From the NCBI GenBank assembly GCA_046050405.1, contig JBJOPY010000281.1, forward strand, positions 1 through 7,509: DNA of 7,509 bases, written 5' to 3'. The notes beneath the pieces were generated by a model. The model was not told the origin of the DNA, did not search any database, and saw only the letters and a program-made list of their open reading frames with translations. This DNA is from JADKCL01 sp046050405 (GTDB lineage: Bacteria; Bacteroidota; Bacteroidia; J057; JADKCL01). The first letter of the stretch is position 1, and each line of letters starts with the position of its first letter. Positions 1-5,164 of this stretch are shown in pieces. A program made the translations under genes and the position numbers.

Positions 1-370
1 CCCACATCGGGCGGTAGTGCTCCACCAGCCCCCCCTCCGGGTCCACCCCCGTCAACCCGTACTCCCGCACCGTGCATTCCCCCCCGGACATCGCGTACCG
101 CACCCGCTCGCCGCGGATGACCGCCTCCTCCCCGTCACTTATCATCGGCAGCTCCAGCACCACCCCGTCCCGCCGGAGCCAGTGCAGGGAATCCGCGGCC
201 AGGTCCACCCGCAGATGGCTGTCCCAGCCGAAGTGCCACCCGCCGCGGCCCAGCAGGCCGTCGTACTGCATGTGGGAGTGGTAGCTCCGGATGCAGGCCA
301 GGGGGACCCTGCAGGGGAACTGGAAGTCCATGTACTGGAGGTTCAATTCTCCGGTGGGTAGGTGGATCAT
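1..370 (-). CDS. RHS/YD-repeat family protein, N-terminal part (runs off left edge)
   Basis: Reading leftward from an ATG at 370-368, the frame is open for 123 codons to the window edge. The product begins MIHLPTGELNLQYMDFQFP and continues through RSYHSHMQYDGLLGRGGWHF and GWDSHLRV. This matches the conserved start of RHS proteins (DUF6531 type): a (V/I)x(L/V)PTGEL strand, a 'l.lPxxxPL.(l/f).R.Y.S' strand, then 'DGxLGxGWxxxxxxrl'. In known members this segment leads into YD repeats that form a hollow beta-cocoon around a C-terminal toxin or effector. The toxin end, if any, lies outside the window. No signal peptide, PAAR domain or other delivery module precedes the core. The frame stays open upstream to 502 but has no ATG, GTG or TTG there, and its translation is only Pro/Gly/Arg-rich. 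The product is therefore either a core-only RHS protein, a silent or displaced cassette, or a gene whose true 5' part is in another frame. The family call is firm; function and intactness are uncertain. Confidence 0.82.
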   Translation of the reverse strand, partial: MIHLPTGELNLQYMDFQFPCRVPLACIRSYHSHMQYDGLLGRGGWHFGWDSHLRVDLAADSLHWLRRDGVVLELPMISDGEEAVIRGERVRYAMSGGECTVREYGLTGVDPEGGLVEHYRPMW

Positions 371-513
371 CGCCGCGGGGGGTTGGGGGTGGGAAAATGG
401 GGGGTGCGGGCGCCCGGAACGGGCGCCGGGGTGCCGGGAGTCCCGCCGGCCTGACCGGCGGATGCCTGCGGGCGGGCCGCCGCCCGCCCCGGGAGGGGTT
501 GGTTACATTCCAT
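367..513 (-). CDS. Possible 48-codon leader ORF overlapping the RHS start (doubtful)
   Basis: An ATG at 513-511 opens a 48-codon frame that begins MECNQPLPGR and is rich in Pro, Ala, Gly and Arg. It ends in TGA at 369-367. That stop overlaps the RHS start codon as ATGA (370-367), the usual geometry for translational coupling. The ORF also contains all three hairpins of the leader. The composition is what random GC-rich DNA would give, and I recognise no motif, so chance is a real possibility. If translated, it could melt the hairpins and deliver ribosomes to the RHS start, which has no visible ribosome binding site of its own. Confidence 0.2.
   Translation of the reverse strand: MECNQPLPGRAAARPQASAGQAGGTPGTPAPVPGARTPHFPTPNPPRR
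409..489. repeat. Three consecutive perfect GC-rich hairpins in the RHS leader
   Basis: Three perfect inverted repeats lie in 81 nt. The first has 8-bp arms at 409-416 and 420-427 with a 3-nt loop (GGCGCCCG/CGGGCGCC). The second has 7-bp arms at 443-449 and 455-461 with a 5-nt loop (CCGCCGG/CCGGCGG). The third has 8-bp arms at 470-477 and 482-489 with a 4-nt loop (GGGCGGGC/GCCCGCCC). All arms are G/C only. None is followed by a U-run on either strand, so they do not look like intrinsic terminators. They would form in the transcribed leader if the promoter at 534-566 is used. Confidence 0.7.
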
Positions 514-533
514 GCCAAACTGCATTGACGTCC

Positions 534-566
534 CGAAGATAGGCCCGAAGGGGGCTTGATTCCAAA
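534..566 (-). promoter_or_regulatory. Candidate Bacteroidota-type promoter for the RHS gene
   Basis: On the minus strand, TTTG (566-563) is followed by 21 nt and then TATCTTCG (541-534). The known Bacteroidota consensus is TTTG near -33 and TAnnTTTG near -7, so the second box has one mismatch. The start of transcription would fall near 528, giving a leader of about 160 nt before the RHS ATG, or about 15 nt before the possible leader ORF. The area is a local AT-rich island in GC-rich DNA. This is a pattern match only. Confidence 0.4.
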
Positions 567-696
567 TTTTTCCCCGGGTTTAATTCACAGAAATGGCATG
601 CGGTGGAGCGCGCCTGGCTCCAGGACGGTGGGAAGGATGTTTGCAACCTATTTCTACTGGGAGGGAAAAAAATGATCGGAGCATCTGCGGGCGATG
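567..696. other. Left part of the 1.65-kb gene-poor region, nothing recognised
   Basis: Between the candidate RHS promoter and the first repeat copy I see no supported gene on either strand. Short open frames here have no family resemblance, and their translations are biased as expected from local base composition. An A7 run lies near 666-672. Confidence 0.5.
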
Positions 697-1068
697 GGTC
701 CAGTCCCGGGGGCAGGCATGGAATTCCCCAAAAAAAAAGGATGCCGGAGCCCCCTAGCGGGAACTCGCGGCATCAATCAACAGAGAAATGCGCCCACCCG
801 GTTGGCAGGCTATGGATGAAAAATAACAGAGATGCTCAGCAGAGGGGGGGACCCCAGTTCCTTCCCCCCTGCCACGGGGCATTCCCAGCAGCAGGGGAGG
901 GAGACTGGCGGGAAGGTTTCCAGCCCTCCTCCTTGAACGATTCCATTCCTGAAAGAACTTCCCTCATCGGGGGATATCCTTGATTCTGGTACCAAAGCTA
1001 GGGCCATGCCGAGTGCGGATGCAAGCCCACGCGCTGAAATCCCAGCGGAGATTTCAGCCAAAATCGAA
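697..1068 (+). repeat. Diverged direct repeat, copy A (about 370 bp)
   Basis: This segment aligns along its length with 1657-2024 in the same orientation. Shared landmarks in order are GGTCC (697 / 1657), AATCAACAGAGAAA (775 / 1733), TGGCAGGCT followed by TGGAT, CTTCCCCCCTGC (861 / 1815), CTGGCGGGA, ATTCCATTCC then GAAAGAAC (951 / 1906), GATTCT then CCAAAG, GCGGATGCAAG (1015 / 1971), and AAAATCG (1060 / 2016). The offset drifts only from 960 to 955, so the copies differ by substitutions and small indels. Where the two copies resemble each other in minus-strand translation, the matching frames change along the repeat, which argues against conserved protein coding. An A9 run sits at about 730-738. 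No transposase or terminal inverted repeat is visible. The element type is unknown. Confidence 0.8.
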
Positions 1069-1656
1069 GCATCCTATCCCAGGCGGTGGAGATTCCGGAC
1101 AATGGTTCCTGGCCACCGCAATGGCTGGATGCAACCCATGATCCGCGGTGCAGTGCGTTTACCGAAAGCCGCGGCTGCTGACCACTGTCGCAGGGATGGA
1201 TGACTTCCTCGTCTCCTTCGGCAGCTTGGCGCTCGCCTCCAGTCCGCCGCATGCGTGCCTTCTCGCCCTGCTGCGGGAGAAATGCACGCCCACCCGCCGG
1301 ATCGTCCCTGCGCACGAAGGAGGCGACGAGGCCCCTTTCGTACCGGTGGCCATCGAGGCCGGGCGTTGAGCCCTGCACCGGGCAGATTTCGCACGGAGGG
1401 CTGCCCTTGGGATGCAATTGTCTTGGACGCAGTCATCGCATGGGTGGACTGGAAGCAGAGGATGCGCACAATGCAAGCCCACGGGGGCAACTGTGGGGCC
1501 ATGGTACGGCATCCAGCCGGTGTGAATGGAGCCGCTTCGCAGGCATTTCCCGCACCGCACCCATCCACAGGGCCTCTGGAGGTCCGGTAAAAAAACACGC
1601 TGTGGCTTGGAATGGAGCGCAAGGGGGACCGATTGAACCGTGCATTCACCCCCGCT
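1069..1656. other. Spacer between the two repeat copies, no gene recognised
   Basis: These 588 bases carry open frames on both strands, as expected at this GC content. None gives a product I recognise or a convincing start region. The longest, on the minus strand, runs through this spacer and the second repeat copy, and its frame is not preserved in the first copy. A CCGCGG pair (about 1144-1149 and 1171-1176) could form a stem-loop, and ATGCAAGCCCACG occurs both here (1471-1483) and in copy A (1019-1031). The spacer could be part of a larger 960-bp unit whose second copy is truncated, or a decayed gene; I cannot tell which. Confidence 0.45.
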
Positions 1657-2024
1657 GGTCCGGGTTCACGGGAAGGTCTTTGGGATGCCCTGAAAAAGGG
1701 CGGGGGCCACCTGGCGGTGACCCCTCGCTCACAATCAACAGAGAAACGTGCCCGCCTGGATGGCAGGCTTTGGATAAAAAAGGAAATCTTCGGCGGAGGA
1801 GTGACTTCCAGCGTCTTCCCCCCTGCTGCGGAGCTGGCCCCGCAGCAGGAGCGTGATTCTGGCGGGAGGATTTCCCAACCCTCGGCCTCGACGAATTCCA
1901 TTCCCGAAAGAACATCCCCCGGAGGAGGCATTTCCTAGATTCTAGTGCCAAAGTTAGGACAAGGCCGGATGCGGATGCAAGTCCCGTCTCAGGATTCCCG
2001 GCGAAAATTTCCTTCAAAATCGCA
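1657..2024 (+). repeat. Diverged direct repeat, copy B (about 370 bp)
   Basis: This is the second copy of the element at 697-1068; the aligned landmarks are listed there. Copy B carries a stronger inverted repeat than copy A: perfect 10-bp arms CCTGCTGCGG (1822-1831) and CCGCAGCAGG (1840-1849) around an 8-nt loop. The equivalent place in copy A keeps 7-bp arms CCCCTGC (867-873) and GCAGGGG (891-897). A stem at the same place in both copies suggests a folded RNA or DNA element rather than a reading frame. Similarity fades beyond about 2025. Confidence 0.8.
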
Positions 2025-2176
2025 TGATGCCTTCCCGCGCCGGGAGGGTTCGGAGGAGGCCGGCTGAGCGCCAAGGAGGCGTGCAGGATGCCTCCTGCGG
2101 CACTCTCCGCGGATTTTTTGAGGGAATGGCTGCGCGGGAAAGAAAAATGGATATGTTCGTCTTCCGGTATGAATTT
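2025..2176. other. Intergenic sequence upstream of the helical-protein gene
   Basis: No gene is supported. The stretch falls from GC-rich to AT-rich toward its right end, as expected of a promoter-proximal region. A short palindromic patch (CCCGCGCCGGGAGGG, from about 2034) follows the repeat. Confidence 0.4.
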
Positions 2177-2207
2177 TTTGTCTAAATTCGTATGCTTTCC
2201 ACATTTG
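2177..2207 (+). promoter_or_regulatory. Candidate promoter for the 495-residue protein gene
   Basis: TTTG (2177-2180), a 19-nt spacer and CACATTTG (2200-2207) match TTTG-N19-TAnnTTTG with one mismatch, T to C in the first position of the -7 box. Transcription would start near 2213, only about 11 nt before the ATG at 2224, leaving little room for a Shine-Dalgarno site. An overlapping alternative -7 box, TAAATTCG, lies at 2183-2190 with a weaker -33 partner (TTCG at 2156-2159). Pattern match only. Confidence 0.4.
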
Positions 2208-2223
2208 ATCGCATTCGAGGGCT

Positions 2224-3711
2224 ATGAACTTTTCGCGAAACTTGCAGGATCTTATCAGGAGTCTCGGCCTTGCCGAGAAGAATTATTTCAGGGCATTCGC
2301 CAAACGGAGGATCAAGGACGGGTCGGCCAGCTTTCTGCAGCTGTTCGACCTCATGGACCGGTCCAATCCATGCGACGAGGAGAAAATCGCGGCAAAGTTG
2401 GGCGTCGCCGACTTCCCCTCGATGAAGATGCGGCTGGAGAGGATGATCACGGATGTCATCCAGGAACGGAATATGAGGCTGAAGCCGATGTCCCGGATAC
2501 AATCCCTCTACCAGCAGTGCATCATCCTCCACCAGAAGCGGCTGTATGACCTCATGTACAAACGGATGGACAAGATGCAGAAGCTCTGCCTCCAGATGGA
2601 GGACTATGCTTCCCTGCGAACCATGATGCAGATGAAGCAGGCGATCGCGCTCGAGGGGGTGGATCCCGGCTTCATCCCCCCGGTGATGAAGGGATTCTAC
2701 GACCTGTACCCGGAGGTGAAGGCCAGGCTCCGCAACCTGGAGGCCTTCAGCGACATGGAAGACCTCATCCACGAGGCACGCTGTTCACGGCCCAATCAAA
2801 TGTACGACGTGGCCCTGGCGCTGTCTGCGGATCCCCTGCTGGCGGAAGACGCCCCCAAGCCCAGCGTAAGGGAGCAATTCAAATTCTGTGAGCTGACCCG
2901 GCTGGTGCTCCGGTACACGAACAGGTACTTCGAGGCGGAAAAGTATTCCAGGAAGATCATCGCGGCCATGGACAGTGCCCCGCACCTGCTCCAGGATGTG
3001 GTTCTGAAGCACCACTATCTTAGTCAAATTAAAAACATCGGCCTGAACCATGCCGCCCGGGGAGAATTTGATCTTGCCCGTCAGGCCATCAAACGCCTCC
3101 AGGAGCTTGCCACCTCCCCGGTGACGCTCTTCGAGCGGGTGCATGCCATCGAACTTCGCATGGCATTGCGGGGCCTGGACCGGGAAGGGGGGGCGAAGGT
3201 GATCCAGGCAATTTCCGAGGGAATGAACGCAATGGGACACCGGATGCGCCAATTACAGATCATCGACTACAGCTTTCAGATCGCCCATTTCCTCCTCTGC
3301 CTCTCCGAGCCCTCCAAGGCCCTGAAGTGGATCCTCAAGCTTCAGCAGTTCACCATGGCCGGCACAAGGGTGGACTTGAGGCACTATGCGGAAATCCTCT
3401 TCCTCATCTGCCACTATGACCTCGGGAACTACGCGCTCATCCCCAGCGAGGCCAGAAAGACGAGGCGGTACCTGGAGAAGATGGCCGGCCTCTCGGAGTT
3501 CGAGGAGGCGGTGATCTCCGGCCTGACGCTTGCAGCCAAAGCCAAGGGGGAGGCTGCCCGCCTCGCAAAGCTCGAGGAACTGTACCAGCAGTTGGAAGTC
3601 CTCTTCGAGAATCCCCGGCTCAGCATCAAGCGACACTACTTCCCACTCCTCTCCTGGATCCGTGCCAAGGGCAGCAAGCGGTCCCCGATGGAAGTGGAAT
3701 TGGAAGGTTGA
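2224..3711 (+). CDS. Uncharacterised helical (TPR-like) protein, 495 residues
   Basis: The product starts MNFSRNLQDLIRSLGLAEKNYFRAF and has no signal peptide or membrane segment, so it is probably cytoplasmic. It is rich in charged and helical residues throughout. A basic, Met-rich N-terminal quarter (about residues 75-140) leads into helix-turn-helix hairpins that resemble TPR repeats, for example IGLNHAARGEFDLARQAIKR near residue 273 and LICHYDLGNYALIPSEARKT near residue 392. The opening pattern 'lxxLixSLxxxEKxYFrxfa', followed by a 'FLQLFDLMDR' segment, recalls a group of hypothetical proteins of about 500 residues seen in Bacteroidota genomes. I know no assigned function for them; a protein-scaffold role is inference from the fold only. 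The ATG at 2224 fits the family-like start. GAGGG ends just 2 nt before it, too close for a normal ribosome binding site. It converges with the secreted-protein gene across only 21 nt and appears monocistronic. Confidence 0.85.
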   Translation: MNFSRNLQDLIRSLGLAEKNYFRAFAKRRIKDGSASFLQLFDLMDRSNPCDEEKIAAKLGVADFPSMKMRLERMITDVIQERNMRLKPMSRIQSLYQQCIILHQKRLYDLMYKRMDKMQKLCLQMEDYASLRTMMQMKQAIALEGVDPGFIPPVMKGFYDLYPEVKARLRNLEAFSDMEDLIHEARCSRPNQMYDVALALSADPLLAEDAPKPSVREQFKFCELTRLVLRYTNRYFEAEKYSRKIIAAMDSAPHLLQDVVLKHHYLSQIKNIGLNHAARGEFDLARQAIKRLQELATSPVTLFERVHAIELRMALRGLDREGGAKVIQAISEGMNAMGHRMRQLQIIDYSFQIAHFLLCLSEPSKALKWILKLQQFTMAGTRVDLRHYAEILFLICHYDLGNYALIPSEARKTRRYLEKMAGLSEFEEAVISGLTLAAKAKGEAARLAKLEELYQQLEVLFENPRLSIKRHYFPLLSWIRAKGSKRSPMEVELEG

Positions 3712-3732
3712 CCCGGGGCCTTCACGGGAAAG

Positions 3733-4125
3733 TCAGGATTCATCTATGACGACGTTAATTTCACTCCCGCCCCCTACCAGGTAACTGACCCTGAAGATCA
3801 GCGCAGTGGTCGCCCGGGCAGAGGAACCGACGCTCACCAGCTGAATCGTCAGCAGCCCCTCCTCGTATTTCTGCCTCATCTGGGCCGGGCTGAGGCCGAG
3901 CCGCTTCCCCCATGAAGCCGCCTGGTTCAAGATGGCATCCCGGAGGTCGCCCGGCATTGCACCCCTGCCCCCGTTTTCCAGCCAAGCCCTCCAAGCGTCC
4001 GGGATCCAACTGCCCGGGGCCAGGATGGAGGATTTGCCTTGCTGGCCACTATTGGCGGTGACTTGCGCCGCCGCGAATCCAACGGCTAGAACGAGTAAGA
4101 AGATGAAGGTAATGAATCTTTTCAT
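3733..4125 (-). CDS. Small secreted protein of unknown function, 130 residues
   Basis: The ATG is at 4125-4123 and the TGA at 3735-3733. Residues 1-20 are a textbook signal peptide: a basic MKR start, a hydrophobic core (FITFIFLLVLAVGF) and an AAA-Q cleavage site. There is no lipobox cysteine, and the protein has no cysteine at all, so it should be released to the periplasm or beyond rather than lipidated. The mature part of about 110 residues has a Trp-containing helical middle (PDAWRAWLENGG, ASWGKRLGLSPAQMRQKYEE) and a strand-like C-terminus (TTALIFRVSYLVGG, INVVIDES). I recognise no domain. It is too short to carry a type IX sorting domain in addition to a fold. Its 3' end converges on the helical-protein gene with a 21-nt gap and no clear terminator between them. 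The signal peptide makes it likely to be a real gene; its function is open. Confidence 0.75.
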   Translation of the reverse strand: MKRFITFIFLLVLAVGFAAAQVTANSGQQGKSSILAPGSWIPDAWRAWLENGGRGAMPGDLRDAILNQAASWGKRLGLSPAQMRQKYEEGLLTIQLVSVGSSARATTALIFRVSYLVGGGSEINVVIDES

Positions 4126-4161
4126 GTGATGAAACAGTTAAGTTGATCCGATAATGACGGT

Positions 4162-4195
4162 GCAAGATAGCCAAAACAGCTCAATGCCCGTCAAA
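4162..4195 (-). promoter_or_regulatory. Candidate promoter for the secreted-protein gene
   Basis: On the minus strand, TTTG (4195-4192) is followed by 22 nt and TATCTTGC (4169-4162). The -7 box shares TATCTT with the candidate RHS promoter but ends GC, so it has two mismatches to TAnnTTTG. Transcription would start near 4156, about 30 nt before the ATG at 4125. Moderate support only. Confidence 0.35.
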
Positions 4196-4755
4196 AAAAT
4201 ATCGATGGGCCTGGAAGCGGGTGCCACCTGGCAAGCAAAGAGCCCCGGATGCCCGCCGGGCCTGCACGGAAGCGAGCCCCCCAGAGAGGCGCTGCCCCCG
4301 CTGCGTCCCGCGACCAGGACCGCATCGTCCAGCAAGTTGGTTCACCATTTCGGCCCCGGTGACATGAAATAACCCTTAGAGGATACCCCCTGCGCAGCAC
4401 CTGCGCCGAATCCGTCGCATCGCTGCCTGGACATGGGGCAGAATGGGAGGCATGGGTTGGAAGCCATCAATTCCCCACACCGTTCCAGCCCAAACAGCAG
4501 CATCCAGTTCTCCATCCTGACCGATGGCCCCTGCCGGGATCCGGTCCCCCGCCCAGTGGCTGTGCATGGTGCAGCCCATCCTCTCGGGCAGCCCCCTCCC
4601 AGCACCAACCATCCCGGGGATCGTGGCCCGCTTCCCGGCGTACAGATTACGGGATTGACGGCGCGCCCAGCGCTGTACCGGGCAGGATCACCATTCCTTG
4701 CCACCCCTCGCCCATGCTCGGGAAAGGCCCCATCCAGCCCCCCAACCCCCCCCCT
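4196..4755. other. GC-rich stretch without a supported gene
   Basis: Both strands have open frames here, including one of 147 codons on the minus strand at 4342-4785. None has a recognisable domain, signal peptide or plausible start region, and their translations are dominated by Gly, Pro, Arg and Ser, as expected of non-coding GC-rich DNA. I could not align it to the 370-bp repeat. A C9 run (4746-4754) marks the abrupt right boundary with AT-rich DNA. Confidence 0.5.
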
Positions 4756-4766
4756 TAAATATATTA

Positions 4767-4786
4767 TATGACTTTTTATTGTCATA
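4767..4786. repeat. Short inverted repeat TATGAC-N8-GTCATA in AT-rich DNA
   Basis: Perfect 6-bp arms (4767-4772 and 4781-4786) flank an 8-nt AT-only centre, immediately after the switch to AT-rich DNA. The symmetry suits a dimeric regulator, but it lies about 400 bp from the dicarboxylate transporter start, with the tandem repeat in between. No regulator can be named. Confidence 0.4.
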
Positions 4787-4833
4787 AATTGAATATTTTG
4801 CCTGCCTATTCAGTCAGACAGCCTCTGCCAAAA

Positions 4834-4963
4834 CTCCCTCCCTCCTTGAGGGGGGTTTTGTCTACTTTGGCTACCTTTTTTGAATCAAAAGCCATCCCCC
4901 ATCAGCTCCCCTCCCCTCTTTATCACTGTGTAATTTTGTTAAATTTCTTCATCGCAAACACCC
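4834..4963 (+). repeat. Tandem intergenic repeat, unit 1 (136-bp period)
   Basis: This unit aligns with 4972-5099. CTTTGGCTAC occurs at 4865-4874 and again at 5001-5010, and a 25-bp block at 4885-4909 is identical to 5021-5045, both with an offset of exactly 136. AATTTTGT and ATTTCTTCATC follow in both units. Each unit begins with a C-run/G-run palindrome around TTGA (CCTCCTTGAGG here). The period is not a multiple of three, so the open frame crossing both units cannot be a repeated protein. Confidence 0.85.
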
Positions 4964-4971
4964 AGGGAATC

Positions 4972-5099
4972 AGTCCCTCCCCCTTTGAGGGGGTTGTAAC
5001 CTTTGGCTACAAATTTCGAGTCAAAAGCCATCCCCCATCAGCTCCACTCCCCTTTTTTATACTGTCCAATTTTGTCCGATTTCTTCATCCAAAAACCCC
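4972..5099 (+). repeat. Tandem intergenic repeat, unit 2
   Basis: This is the second unit of the tandem repeat described at 4834-4963. Its opening palindrome is better formed: CCCCCT-TTG-AGGGGG, a 6-bp stem with a 3-nt loop at 4978-4992. Similar C-run/G-run palindromic motifs are, from general experience, common as dispersed intergenic repeats in Bacteroidota genomes, so further copies elsewhere in this genome are likely. The unit ends about 65 nt before the first possible start of the transporter gene. Confidence 0.85.
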
Positions 5100-5125
5100 G
5101 ATCATGTGCAAATTATAAGAGGCGG

Positions 5126-5158
5126 ATTGAACTCCGGTGCTCGGATTGATTAACTTGC
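5126..5158 (+). promoter_or_regulatory. Weak candidate promoter for the dicarboxylate transporter
   Basis: ATTG (5126-5129), a 21-nt spacer and TAACTTGC (5151-5158) resemble TTTG / TAnnTTTG, with one mismatch in the first box and two in the second. Transcription would begin near 5164. That would make the TTG at 5165 almost leaderless but leave a leader of about 30 nt for the GTG at 5195, which slightly favours the GTG. A short direct repeat, TATAGCGTGT/TATAGCGTGG, lies between the two starts at 5179-5198. Confidence 0.25.
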
Positions 5159-5164
5159 ACCGCA

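Noticed and set aside
339..354. A sequence like a tRNA T-arm (GAGGTTCAATTCTCC)
   Set aside because: It lies inside the RHS reading frame, and no matching acceptor stem, D-arm or anticodon arm surrounds it.
603..983. 126-codon plus-strand frame across repeat copy A
   Set aside because: The frame is not conserved in copy B and has no family resemblance. Its Gly/Pro/Arg bias follows base composition.
1200..1856. 218-codon plus-strand open frame in the gene-poor region
   Set aside because: Low-complexity Arg/Pro/Gly/Ser composition, overlap with several equally open frames and no recognisable motif.
1074..1931. 285-codon minus-strand open frame across the spacer and repeat copy B
   Set aside because: The aligned part of copy A does not keep this frame, no domain is recognisable, and long chance frames are expected at this GC content.
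2088..2549. 153-codon plus-strand frame overlapping the start of the helical-protein gene
   Set aside because: After 2224 it is an out-of-frame reading of a far better-supported 495-codon gene.
3712..3732. Bidirectional terminator between the convergent genes
   Set aside because: The 21-nt gap offers only a 4-bp CCCG/CGGG pairing and no T-run on either side.
4342..4785. 147-codon minus-strand open frame
   Set aside because: It starts in the AT-rich block across the C9 run, and its product has no signal, domain or plausible start context.
4768..5118. 116-codon plus-strand frame across the tandem repeat
   Set aside because: The repeat period of 136 is not a multiple of three, so the two units are read in different frames and do not encode repeated protein.
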